DNA of 64,000 bases, from contig CM072336.1 of the NCBI GenBank assembly GCA_036874045.1, forward strand, positions 20,907,501-20,971,500, in the 5' to 3' direction. Origin of the DNA: Cymodocea nodosa. Taxonomy: Eukaryota; Streptophyta; Magnoliopsida; Alismatales; Cymodoceaceae. The stretch's first letter is position 1, and each line of letters starts with the position of its first letter. The notes under the pieces are model-generated. The model saw only the letters and a program-made list of their open reading frames with translations. It did not search any database and was not told the origin of the DNA. Below, one piece after another: positions 10,329-21,832 of the stretch. Both the position numbers and the translations under genes were made by a program.

Positions 10329-12823
10329 GACACTCAGCAAATTAAAACCTAGGTTTTCTACAAATAGTACATTTGAAATAACACAAGTAAGAGTTATTTG
10401 AACATTGCCCATACCTATGATTTTATCTTTGCTTTTGTTTCCAAATGTTACACTTCCTTTCATGGTATTTGTAAAATTTTGTAATAGAATTTTTTGTCCG
10501 GTCATGTGACTTGACGCTCTACTGTCCAAGATCCATTTTGATGTTGTTTCCTCCTGCAACACAAATTAAGAAAAACTTTTTCTTGGTACCCAATGTTGTT
10601 GAGGACCAAGTTCATTAAACGCATATTTCTTCTTTTTGTTTAAAAATAGTTTAACATTATCATTTATATTCTTATTAGTTGTAAGTAATATTGATTTATC
10701 ATTAGCTTCATACTCACATATAGCATTATTGCTTTTACAATCATTCTTTTTGTTTTCAGATGTAGTATAATCAAGACCAAATAGATTTTTATCAGATGTT
10801 AATTTATTTTGGTCATGCTTATACATTTCAGTAAGTTCATACCAAGATTTTGTACTTATATTAACACTTTCCGTACATACAAAATCTTTTTCTGCACAAG
10901 AATTTTTGTTTTATCACATGCAGAATGAGTAATTGGTCTAATACCAGTGTATTGAATTACATGCTCAGGTTTCTGAATTTTCAGTTTACTACAATTGTCT
11001 GAAATTTTAGAAACATTAGAAACTGAATTTCCAGAATAAGAAACAAGATTTTTAGAAACATTTATAGTCATGTTAGAAGTACAATTTGACAAATCACATT
11101 GATTTATATTATTACTGCAAGATTCATCCCTTGAAGTACCTACTTCTACATATTTATTACCTTGTTTCATAATAAAAGGAATTTTAGTCTTAGATTTACT
11201 TGAACTGCAACTAATAAATCCTTTATTGGCTTGAGATTTAGGATATTCAGGATAATCAAATCCTAAGCCAAATTTATAAGACACCGCAGGGGTACTAGTT
11301 AGTTTGTCTAACTTAGTTTGACTTAAATTCCATTTCTCAATGGTAGAATTTAAATCTTGCTCTCTCAGTTTTAATTTTTCTATCTCTAATTCAAGTTCAT
11401 TTATATTGTTTCTCAACATTTCATTTTCAGATTCTATCTTTAATTCTTCAGCATTTATATTTTGTATTTGTTCATGCAAGATACATTCATTAAATCTAAA
11501 TTTTTGCAAATCTCTAGCATGATTTTCATTATCACATTTAAACTTTTCTAAAGTAGTAGACAGGAAACAATTTTCTTCTTCCATAATGGATGAAGATTTT
11601 CTAATATTCTTATTTTCCAGTTTACAAACTTTAAGTTTTTGTAATAATGCATGATAAGCACATAATAATTCATCAAAGTTGAAATCTGAATGACTTTCAG
11701 GATCAAATATTACCTCAGACTCATCTACCATAAAGCACACATGAGCAACGTCTTCTAACTCTTGTTCTCCTTCTGAATGTGAAGATTTTGATGCTGATTC
11801 CTCAGATTCAGACTCTTCAGACGTGTCATCCCAAGTGACCTTCAAAGCCTTTTTCTTGTAAAACTTTTTCTGAGTTTTCTAAGCTGTCTTCTTCTGATTT
11901 GTCCTACTTTGCTTTTCATTTTTCCTCATAGGACAATCTGGAGAAAGATGTCCAGGTTTCTTACAATTGTAACATACATACTTTCTGGATGAAGAATTTT
12001 TGTCATTCAATGATTTTGACGTTGAGGGTTTTTCATTTTTGTTCCTTTGCTGTTTCCTAGCTTTCCATGCTTTCTTGAATTTCCTAGTTAGCAAAATCAA
12101 ATCCTCGTCAGAATCAATAGATATATCAGAATCTGAATTAATTTCGAAGGCTATTTCTTTCTTCATTTTTAGTTTGTTGTGACTCAGTGATTCATTTAAT
12201 TGAACTTCATAAGCTGTTAAATTTCCTATAAGTTCATTCATAGTATAAACATTTAAATCTCGTGATTCCTCAATTGATGTTACTTTCTAAGACCATTTAG
12301 AACTTAGGGATCTGAGAATTTTCCTCACCAAATCCTTCTATTCAAAATTCTTTCCTAAACATTTTAAAGAGTTTATGATATCAAGAAATCTAGAAAACAT
12401 CTTAGAAATATTTTCGTCTTCATGTATCTTAAAGAGTTCATACTTATGAATCAACATGTTTATTTTAGTCTCTTTAACTTGAGAAGTACCTTCATGTGAA
12501 ACTTCTAATGCATGCCACACCTCATAAGCAGATTTATATGCTAACACTTTACTGAACTGTTCATAACTCAATGCATAAAATAAAATATTTAAGCTCTTAG
12601 CATTCAGAGTTTCATTTTCTTTTTCAGTAATTGTCCAAGTATTATAATGAGTAGTTAACGGAGTATATGGTTTAGAAATCATGAACCACAACTTATGATC
12701 TATACTTTGAAGAAAAATAGTTATCCTATATTTCCAATATTCAAAATGTATTCCATCAAATAAAGGAGGACGATTAAGATTTTAGCCTTCATATAAAGAA
12801 AAATTACCATTTCCAATAGCCAT
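10317..12823 (-). pseudogene. Element B gag, coiled-coil spacer and protease remnant
   Basis: Gag opens at the ATG at 12,823 (MAIGNGNFSLYEG) with a UBN2-like copia gag region. A zinc knuckle CYNCKKPGHLSPDC lies around 11,955. A 990-bp open stretch (11,845-10,856) is acidic then strongly coiled-coil, typical of Sirevirus gag-pol. The protease follows (10,562-10,317): its active-site region reads WILDSRASSHMTG, so the expected DSGAS has Arg in place of Gly, and SNVLFVENLGFNLLSV follows. Stops and frameshifts near 12,785, 12,300, 11,880, 10,850 and 10,565 prevent expression as one polyprotein. Confidence 0.85.
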
Positions 12824-13009
12824 TTTACCTTAGATTTTTCAACCTATTTGATTTTAAATAGTCTAAAAATTTTAAAACAACTTGAGCCTTAAATCAATAG
12901 AGTTAAACGTATGCTCAGATATTAATTTCCGTTTAAAAACAAGGAAGGTAGAATAAGCAATGATATTAAATAAGTTGGTATCGATTTTATATCAAAGATT
13001 ATTAACAAA

Positions 13010-13021
13010 GCTCTAATACCA
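13010..13021 (-). other. Element B primer binding site (initiator tRNA-Met)
   Basis: Plus-strand GCTCTAATACCA, read as TGGTATTAGAGC on the element's strand. This matches the usual initiator-Met-tRNA complement TGGTATCAGAGC with one substitution and lies two bases inside the 5' LTR. Confidence 0.9.
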
Positions 13022-13023
13022 CT

Positions 13024-14607
13024 TGTAGGATCGTATGGCTACACAAGAGGGGGGTGAATTGTGTATCTTTAATATTTTTTGAAATATAATTGAAACTTTA
13101 AAACTCAAAAACAAGTCGAGACAATGTTTTCATAAAATCATTTTTATTCAAGGTTTCAATTACAATATACAATTCAATTCTCTTTAGAAATTGTAGATGC
13201 AATTATATTTCGATACCATGTATCATCTAAACAATTTCATAACTACAAACAGAGAAAACTAATTTGCGGAATTTAAAACTTTTCTCCCTGTTTGAGATCT
13301 TTCTTCTTCTTCTTTTTCTTCTTCAGCAATTCTTCAGTGACGAATATCTTGTCTTTTCATGCTTCATCGAATTTGCTTTCTTCTGATACTTCAAATCTTC
13401 AGTGATGAAAATCTTACCTTTTTATGCTTCACTGAACTTTCTTCCACTTGAGAGATTTTCCCCGAGAAGAGGTGTTTTTGATCCCTGAAAAAGATTTTTC
13501 TTTTGGTGTGTAGGGATGGTTTGATCCTTGAAAAGATTTTTCGTTTTGTGTGCAAGGATAAATTGATCAACGAGAATTCTATGCCTTTTATACTGTATCT
13601 TCATTTCATGCATATCCTTCACGTTTAACCACTACCAGTTTTCCACTTCTCCACGTCTTTTCTTTTTCCTTCATCAAAACACACACGTTCTAACTCACGT
13701 TTATATTTTTGAATTTTCTTTAATCATCAGTCTTGGATCTTTGAAAAATTTCCTGCAAAATAAACTTTCTCGTCCAAAAGTTTTTCATCAGTGTAATAAG
13801 AAGTCGTTACTTTAATGTTAACTAAATGAGTAACACAAGTATATATATAACTTAACGTTTCTAACTTAACGAGTTCACCATGTGCTATTTCACGTGACAA
13901 GTACTGTAGCTAACTCAACGAACTAAGTCCATGGTGTTATGCTATCTCAACGAACCATCTCCGTTGTGTTATAATAACTCAACGAACCAGTAATAAACAA
14001 ATGTTTTTATAATAAGAATTTTACCACGTGCAAAAATAACAACTTAAGTTTATAACGCTAACCTAACGCGTTGCCTTAGTATTCAATATAGCAACTCAAC
14101 GCGTTTAGTTATGTTAACTTAACGAGTTAAACATGTGCACCTCACGTGATACAATACAACATTCGTAACTTATAATTTCACCACGTGTATAACACTAACT
14201 TAACGAGTTCGTCTCTTCTTTTACTCACTAACTTAACGAGTTATCACGTGGCCTATTTTAACCTTTAAGCCTCTAACTTAACGAGTTCTCACGTGACCTC
14301 TATACAAACAAAACTCTAACTTAACGAGTTGTCTAAACGTGCATTGTTCATGATACAGAAGATATAACATTAAAACATATCATGCTTTTCAATAAAAACA
14401 CACGTTAACTTAACGTTTAGCTAAATGAGAAATTAATGCAACAAAATGACTAGTTATTAACTTCAGATCCAATACAGACAAGTATTTATATCAGTAAGCT
14501 TTTTCTATATTAATTGATGATTTTAATTTCTTTTCGCAAGCAATAGTAATTGAGCAAATATGATTATTTTCATTCAGCACACATCATCAAAACAAAAATA
14601 CTCAACA
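13024..14607 (-). repeat. Element B 5' LTR (1,584 bp, complete)
   Basis: Plus-strand ends are TGTAGGATCG and ACTCAACA, so TG...CA ends. The interior edge adjoins the primer binding site. The half near 13,800-14,400 is an array of TAACTTAACGAGTT-type words alternating with CACGTG boxes. A short open reading at 13,422-13,622 is not supported as a gene. The outer edge abuts element C pol at 14,608. Confidence 0.92.
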
Positions 14608-15633
14608 ATGTGATAAAGGCTATACTGTTTCTTTTAATACTAAAAACTATTTCATTATTGATCTTGCCATAAATGAAACAAAATTTACTGGTATTAGAAA
14701 TTGCTCAATATATACATTAAACTTTCCATGTGAAAATCTTGTAAGAAATTCCTATTTGGTAGCAACTAGTGAAGACGATTGGGTGTGGCATAGAAGACTT
14801 GGTCACATCAATATGAAGAATATCAGAAAGCTATCCACAGGTGATCTTGTTAGGGGTCTGCCTAAACTCACTTTTAAGAAGGATAGAGTGTGCAGTGAGT
14901 GTATGCTAGGGAAGCAGAAGAGAACTACTCTTCACACCAAAAGTGTTGTTTCCACCAAAAGGCCATTAGAATTGCTACATCTAGATTTGTTTGGTCCTTC
15001 TCAAGTATCAAGTATTGGGGGTCAAAAATATACCTTTGTTATTGTTGATGATTTCTCTAGATTAACTTGGGTGATATTTTGACACATAAAAATGAAACTT
15101 GCAATGAGTTCAGACATTTCTGCATAAGAGTTCAGAATCAGAAGGAACTAACAATGAAGAAAATTAGAAGTGATCATGGAGGGGAATTTGAAAACTATGA
15201 ATTTGAAAACCTTTGCAATTCATTTGGAATTCTACATGAATTCTCTTGTCTTAGAACTCCTACTCAAAATGGAGTTGTGGAAATGAAAAATAGGACATTA
15301 CAAGAAATGGCTAGAATTATGTTAAATGCCACGGATCTACCTAAATTTCTCTAAGCAGAAGTTGTAGGAACAACTTGTCACATTTCCAACAGAACTCACA
15401 TTAGATCCATATTAAATAAGACACCCTTTGAAATTTGGTTCAATAAAACTCCAAATGTTGGCTATTTTAAGACATTTGGATACAAATGTTTTGTCTTAAA
15501 TACAAGAAATGCTAAAGACAAGTTTGATGCTAAGTCTGAACCTGCTATACTTGTTGGTTACTCCTCGAGAAGCAAAGCTTACAGAGTATATTTTGCTGAA
15601 GATAGAACAGTGGAGGAAAGTATAAATGTTTAG
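14608..15633 (+). pseudogene. Element C pol: pre-integrase zinc finger and integrase
   Basis: Starts abruptly at CDKGYTVSF, just after the protease-pre-integrase boundary of a copia polyprotein. The HHCC finger is visible as HRRLGHINMKN and CSECMLGKQK, then DLFGPSQVSS and VDDFSRLTW (first catalytic Asp region), KIRSDHGGEFEN (second Asp) and TQNGVVEMKNRTLQEMAR (catalytic Glu). A frameshift occurs at about 15,065 and stops at 15,352 and 15,633. The protein inserts cDNA copies into the host chromosome; this copy is dead. Confidence 0.9.
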
Positions 15634-17385
15634 TTTGATGAAGATCTGTTCCAGAATTTCAAAAAGCTAAAGATTAATAATGATAGTGAAAATGAATACT
15701 TTGAAGATGATAAAAGCAAGCAAAATACCAATTCACAAGTGTTAGACCAAAATCTCAACCATAGATATCAAAATCATAACAGTTGGAAGTTTAGATTTGA
15801 TCATCCCGAGGAACAAATTATTGGAAATATATCTAAAGGGGTACAAACCAGAAGCAAAGCACAAGATATCTACAATTTTTGTGCATTTGTGTCAGAAATA
15901 GAGCCAAAATCAGTAGATGAAGCTTGTAAGGATACCTATTGGACAATGGCTATGCAGGAAGAATTAAATCAGTTCCAGAAAAACAATATGTGAGAACTAA
16001 TAGAAAAACCTACAGGAAAATCCATCATTGGAACTAAATGGATTTTCAAAAACAAATTAGATGAAGAAGGTAACATTCTCAAAAATAAAGCTCGATTAGT
16101 TGCATAATGCTACAATCAGCAGGAAGGTATTGACTATGAAGAAACTTTTGCTCCTGTAACCAGGATTGAAGCTATCAGAATGTTGCTTGCCTTTGCAAGT
16201 AGTATGAAGAAAAGATTGTTTCAAATGGATGTGAAAAGTGCCTTCTTAAATGGAGAAATTCAAGAAGTGTTTGTTAAACAACCTCCTGGATTTGAAGATG
16301 AACTCAAGCCAGATCATGTCTACAAACTGAGAAATGCTCTATATGGTTTGAAATAGGCACCTAGAGCTTGGTATGAGAAATTGAAAAAAAATTTAACTAA
16401 AAATAATTTTTCTATAAGCAAAGTGGACAACACTTTGTTTATCAAAACTTTTGATGTACAAATGTTGATTGTTCAGATATATGTTGATGATATAGTCTTT
16501 GGAGCCACTTCAGAAGATCTCTGTATGGGAGAATTGAAGTTTTTCTTGGGATTACAGATTCATCAAATGCATAATGGTATCTTTGTCAACCAAGAAAAAT
16601 ACTGCAAAGAGATGTTGAAGAAATTTGGTTATGAAAACATCAAATCCGCAAATACTCCAATGAGTTCAAGCATTAAAATAGAAATGGATGATTCAAGTGT
16701 TGTAGTGGATCAAAGGCAATATAGAGGTATGATTGGATCCCTGTTATACCTTTCAGCTAGCAAGCCAGATATTATGTTCAGTGTATGCTTGTGTACTAGA
16801 TTTCAAGCATCACCAAAGGAATCACATTTGAAATCAGTTAAAAGGATTTTCAGATATCTACAAGGAACAAAAGATTTCGGATTATTTTACTCAGCTGACA
16901 GTAGTTTGATTTTAACAGGCTATAGTGATGCAGATTATGCAGGCAGCAGATCTGATAGAAAAAGCACTAGTGGTACTTTTCAACTACTTGGATGTTCTTT
17001 AATCTCATGGTTCAGTAGGAAACAAAATTGTATAGCTTTATCTACTACTGAAGCCGAGTATATTGCAGCTAGATTATGCTGTACACAAATCCTTTGGATG
17101 CAGCAAACTCTAGCAGATTACAGACTAAAAATTTAGATTTCAATCATATTTTGTGATAACAACAGTGCAATCAGTCTATCTAAGAATACAGTACTTCATT
17201 CTAAAGCTAAGCATATCGAGATCAGACATCATTTTCTAAGAGATCATGTGGAGAAAGGGAACATTTCACTTAAGTTTGTGCCAACAGAAAATCAACTTGC
17301 AGATATTTTCACCAAACCTTTAAATGAATCAACTTTTAATCATATTAGACGAAATCTAGGAATATATTCTTTACAAGATCTTTAA
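15634..17385 (+). pseudogene. Element C pol: reverse transcriptase and RNase H
   Basis: After a variable linker come IIGTKWIFKNKLD, TFAPVTRIEAIRMLLAFA, LFQMDVKSAFLNGE, the active-site box YVDDIVFGAT, then GELKFFLGLQIHQM, GSLLYLSASKPDIMF and RNase H motifs (GYSDADYAGS, ALSTTEAEYIAA, QLADIFTKPL), ending IYSLQDL at 17,385. Stops lie at about 15,991, 16,108, 16,354 and 17,134. Right after the YVDD box about 15 residues that copia elements normally carry before GELKFFLG are missing. A polypurine tract follows without any third ORF. Confidence 0.9.
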
Positions 17386-17511
17386 ATATTTTTTTTCATC
17401 AAGCTCACCATATGGGAGCTTGTTTTTCTGCTAACCTACTCGTGCAGGATACGATCAATATCAGTTTTACAGAAACTTAGTTTTACAATCCTCACCTTTT
17501 TATATAATGAC

Positions 17512-17528
17512 AAAAAGGGGAAGAAGAA
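17512..17528 (+). other. Element C polypurine tract
   Basis: AAAAAGGGGAAGAAGAA on the element's strand, downstream of pol. It lies about 90 bp before the recognisable LTR start, not directly against it as in element B; the interval carries a local duplication (AGTTAAGTCTGTACTGCATT at about 17,598 and again at about 17,679). Confidence 0.65.
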
Positions 17529-17616
17529 TTTGGAAATTTGGTCACTTACAGTATTTCCAGCAAGCACTGAAAGAGAATCATTAAAAGAGAAGAAAACAGT
17601 TAAGTCTGTACTGCAT

Positions 17617-19443
17617 TTGGTCACCGAGTATTTTGATAATGCAAAACCTATGTGAGGAAATATATTGTATTTCACAGTTAAGTCTGTACTGCATTAGTTC
17701 AGAAGGCTATTAGAACAATTTCCAAGCAGACGAACAGAATGAGAAGGTTCCAAATGATAATACTTTCAAGTTACAGTAAAATCGAACAGTTACAGGTTCA
17801 AGCATCCGAAGAATAAAATAGCAGCAAAACTATCAGATAGTTAGAAGGATAACTATCCAAATTTTACAAAGCCTTCGGAGAATTATTATATCAGACAATT
17901 AAGTTGGTTGAATGATCGGAGAGTTATGGAGTTAACTATCCGAAAGAAAAAAGGAAATCGGAAAGCTAGGAAGGCTAACTATCCGAAACTTAAGTCATTC
18001 AATAAATCACATGTAGAAATATAGAACGGAAGCTTAAAGGACTTGTCAGAGAGTTAGATAACTATCCGAGTTTTCTTTTCGGAGAGTTAGATAACTATTC
18101 GAGTTTTTTGGTAAGTTACAAGCATAACTTTCCGGAACTTAAGTCATTTTATTACGCACGTGCAAAATGGAGATGTCGGTAGTTGAAAGCTTAAAAAGGG
18201 AAATCGGAGAGTTAGATAACTATCCGAAATTTCAAAGAGAGTTTAGGTAAGTTACAGTTTAACTATCCAAAACTTAAGTTATTGAAATTGCCACGTGTAG
18301 AATTCCAAAAAGAAGATCATTTAAGTTTTCGGAGAGTTAGAAAGATAACTATCCGAAATCTTAAGAGAATTTCGGTGAGTTATAGTTTAACTATCCGAAA
18401 CTTAAGTCAATGAATTTCCCACGTGTAAAATTCCAGACAGATATTCAGATAGGTTTTTCGGAGAGTTAGAAAGACAACTATCCGAAATCTCGAGTTATGG
18501 CTTAACTATCCGAAACTTAAGTTATGTTTTTATGCACGTGCAGTTTTGAAAGAGCAGCTGTCGGAGGCTTAAATGAAAGTTCGGTAACTTACAGTAGTTA
18601 ACTATCCGAAAATCAGGAGCTTTTTCGGTAAGTTAAATACAAGACTCCGAACACTTAACTTTACATGTGAGCAACTTAAAATCCTCACGTGACTTAGAGA
18701 ATAGAACATGAGTGATGAATCGGCAAGTTATGGATGTTTTTCGGTAAGTTATTTTTATAACCATCCGAAAGCCTGAGATTTTCGGAAGGTTATTTACTGA
18801 ATATCAGACAGAACGGTAACTTACCATATTTAGGTTTGATTATTTACCAAGTACAGTAGAATACATCCGTTGAAAGAAAAATATGATCGTTATACCTTTA
18901 GCATAAATATGAGGAGTTTAAGAGAAGAAATACATAATAGATATAATTTATATAGTGAGCTACACCCCAATTTCAAAAACACTCAAGTCTGCAAATAGTG
19001 AAGGATACTCTAAAGACATACTGCAGAAAAAGCTCTATGCGCCATAACTCTGATTGAAAGATTCAAGCTGTTGGTTCGTGGCTTCAACCTGAAAGCTACA
19101 TTCAGTTGTTGGTTTGAGTTTTGACCTGAAAACTCTAGAGGTTGGTTTACTGAAGTTTATACCTGAAAACTTCTGTGTTGTTGGTTCTTGCTTTGACCTA
19201 AAAGTAAGTGTGTAAGTGTTGAAACACTTAGTGAAGCCCAAGTGAATCTTGGGGGTGGACTAGCCAAGTTGGTGAACCACCTAAAACTTGCTGTGTGTTA
19301 TCTTTCTTTACTGCTTTGCATTCGTTTAACTTCATCTCATTTCACTTCTATCTGAATCATTTGTTTCAACAATAAAAAGAACTTAAAAATTACACACATT
19401 CACCATTCACCCCCCCCCTTTGGTGAGTCTACCAATCCTAACA
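17617..19443 (+). repeat. Element C 3' LTR (about 1,827 bp)
   Basis: Aligns with the truncated 5' LTR from CGAGTATTTTGATAATGC onward and extends to CTAACA at 19,443, followed by the target duplication ACATT. The first dozen bases read TTGGTCACCGAG instead of TGTTAGAACTCGAG, so the left edge is altered. Between about 17,880 and 18,800 it holds repeated units of GAGAGTTA...TAACTATCCGAAA...ACTTAAGT...CACGTG. A stretch around 19,040-19,240 has repeated ...TTGGTT...ACCTGAAAA words. Confidence 0.9.
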
Positions 19444-20737
19444 ACATTGTCGAACAGTTAGAAGAATAACTATCTAAAAATACAAGGCCTTTAGAGAGTT
19501 TGAAAGATAACTAGTTAAATAATCAGAGAGTTAAGGCACTAACTATCCAGAAGTTCAAAGAAATCGAAAAGTTAGGAAAGCTAACTATCCAAAACTTAAG
19601 TCATTCAATTAGCCATGTGCAAAAATCCAAACAAAAGCTTAAAAGGATTTTCAAAGAGTTAGAAAGCTAACTATCCAAAAAATAAGAAGTTTCGAAATAT
19701 TACAGATTTAACTATCCGAAACTTAAGTCATCCTATTGTGCACATGCAAAAATAAGAAGACAGCAGTCGGAAGCTTAAAAGGAGAATCGAAAGGTTACTA
19801 TAGCTAACTATCCGAAAGTTGAAGAGTTTCGGTAAGTTAGTAGTTATAACCATCCGAACTTAAGACACTTCATGTATATGACTTAAATCTTACGTGACAA
19901 AAGGACTTAAGTGGATTTTCGATGAGTTACAAATATCCTTTGGAAAGTTACATAGTTAACTATTCGAAAGTCTAAGAAAATCGGAAGGTTATCTTGAAAC
20001 ACATTTCCAAACAATAACTTATCATATTTATACCTGCAAACTCAGCAAGTACAACAGAATAAATCTGTTGAAGAGAAAATATGATCGTTGGATTTACAAG
20101 CATAAATACAAATAGATCATTCAATATTTAGTAGAGCTAACAAGTGAAATTACATATACAATCTCATACAGAGACAATATAGATTGCAGATTAATTATTG
20201 TTAAAGAAGAAAGCTCAATTTAGATTAACTGCAACAAAGAATCGATTGAAAGCTAGATATACAAGAAGATACTTAATGCTCTCCAAGTGCTGAAAGTTTA
20301 ATCTAAGAAGGATCATTTGGTTCGTGGCTTCAACCTTAAAGCTTCATTTAAGTTGTTGGTTTGAGTTTCAACCTGAAAACTTAAGAGGTTGGTTTTCTAA
20401 AGTTTAGACCTGAAAACTTCTGAGTGGTTGGTTAGAGCTACAACTAGAAAGCTCAAGTGAATGGTTGGTTCTTGCTTTGACCTGAAAGCAAGTGTATGTA
20501 AGTGTTGAAATACTTAGTGAAGCCCAAGTGATCCTTGGGGGTGGACTAGTCGAGTTGGTGAACCACCTAAAATTTCCTTGTGTTTCTTATTTATATTTTC
20601 GTTGTGCATGTTTTATATATTTGTTTAGTACTTATGCAAACTAATTATTCAAATTGGTTAATTAAGTCAAAAATAGTTTTAAAACTACACATAGACACCA
20701 TTCACCTCCCCTCTGGTGAAGCCTTATGGTCTTAACA

Positions 20738-21832
20738 AGTTTTATATAGTCTAAAGCAAGCTCTAAGATCATGGTACGAAAGATTATCTAATTTTCTTAT
20801 TGAACAAGGTTATGTTATGGGTAAAGTTGATCATACTCTATTTATTAAGAAAATAAATAATGATATTCTAGTTATTCAAGCATACGTAGATGACATTATT
20901 TTTTGATTAACTAATGAAAAATTGATTAAGGATTTCTCAAACGACTTGCCTAATTAATTTAAGATGAGTATGTTGGGAGAGCTTTCCTATTTCTTGGGCT
21001 TACAAATTAAATAAGTTAAAATTGATATTTTATTAATTAGGAAAAATACACCCATAGTTTATTGAAGAGATTTGATTTTAATGAAACTAAGATCATGAAT
21101 ACACCAATGAGAACTACTACAAAGTTAGATAAAGATGAACTTAGAAAATCTATAGATATAAAAACTTATAAAAACATAATTGGTTCTTTATTCTACTTAA
21201 CTATTAGTAGACCTGATATTATGTTTAGGGTTTTTTTATATGTTAGATATCAATCTAATCGTAAAAAGTCACATCTTATTGTTGTTAAAAGAATATTTAG
21301 ATATCTACGTGAAACTACAAATTTTGGTTTGTTTTATTCTAAGAATAGCTCATTAGATCTAGTAGGATATAGTGATGCTGATTTTGTTAGCTATAAATTT
21401 GAGAGAAATAGTACTAATGTCACTTGTTAATTATTGAAAAATTCTTTAGTGTCATGATTTAGTAAAAAGTAAAATTGTGTAGTTTTATCTACAATAGAAG
21501 CTAAATATGTAGCAGCTACACTTTGGTGTACTCAAATCCTTTAGATGAAACAAACCTTGAATGATTTTGGTATATATTTTGGTCCTACACAAATTTATTG
21601 TAATAATAGTTCAACCATTAATTTGTCTAAAAATCCTATTTTGCATAGTAGAACTAAACATATAGAAGTTTGACATCATTTCTTAAGGGACAATATGATT
21701 AAAAGGAACATTACATTAGATTATATGTTAACTACTAAACAACTTGCTGATTTATTTACAAAGTCTTTTGATGAAAATCAATTCTACAAATTAAGGCTAA
21801 ATCTTGGCATATGTAGACTATCTGATGTTTGA
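20738..21832 (+). pseudogene. Element A pol: reverse transcriptase core and RNase H
   Basis: Resumes the reverse transcriptase across solo LTR D with YSLKQALRSWYERL, then DHTLFIKK, the active-site region AYVDDIIF, SMLGELSYFLGLQIK, GSLFYLTISRPDIMF, VKRIFRYLR, GYSDADF and an RNase H end with HIEV and QLADLFTKSFDE. It terminates ICRLSDV, stop at 21,830-21,832. Several in-frame stops lie in it (for example near 20,905, 20,957, 21,428 and 21,672). The C-terminus and organisation match element B, so A and B belong to one family of different ages. Confidence 0.87.

Larger units (their letters stand above)
4612..14607 (-). mobile_element. Element B: minus-strand Sirevirus-like Ty1-copia with third ORF
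   Basis: Read on the minus strand: 5' LTR (14,607-13,024), primer binding site (13,021-13,010), gag (from 12,823), coiled-coil spacer, protease, deletion, reverse transcriptase tail and RNase H (to 9,506), internal polypurine tract (near 8,437), third ORF (7,942-5,650), polypurine tract (5,162-5,151) and truncated 3' LTR (5,148-4,612). By eye the two LTR copies differ at about 11 of about 532 aligned positions, with no net length difference, so insertion was fairly recent. The right flank is element C pol; the left flank was lost by deletion, so the target duplication cannot be checked. Confidence 0.88.
3109..19443 (+). mobile_element. Element C: plus-strand Sirevirus-like Ty1-copia, interrupted by element B
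   Basis: Starts TGTTAGAACTCG, ends CTAACA, with 5-bp target duplication ACATT at 3,104-3,108 and 19,444-19,448. It comprises a truncated 5' LTR (3,109-4,612), a pol lacking gag and protease (14,608-17,385), a polypurine tract (17,512-17,528) and a 3' LTR (about 17,617-19,443). Element B sits in its pre-integrase region. The 5' LTR end, primer binding site, gag and protease were lost in a deletion that joined C to B at 4,612. There is no third ORF downstream of pol, unlike A and B. Confidence 0.88.
2867..20737 (+). mobile_element. Solo LTR D, split by nested element C
   Basis: The left part is 2,867-3,108 and the right part is 19,449-20,737, together about 1,531 bp. The left end is TGTTAGGACC and the right end is CTTAACA. 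The 5-bp target duplication AGTTT is at 2,862-2,866 and 20,738-20,742. Removing it restores the reverse transcriptase reading of element A. Only LTR sequence is present, so D was a solo LTR when, or after, element C (3,109-19,443) inserted into it. The LTR resembles that of C, with a shared TTTTGATAATGC near the start and repeated GTTA...TAACTATCCG motifs. Confidence 0.88.

Noticed and set aside
17436-17675. 79-residue minus-strand open reading
   Set aside because: Same LTR-edge sequence as above in the C 3' LTR; not a gene.
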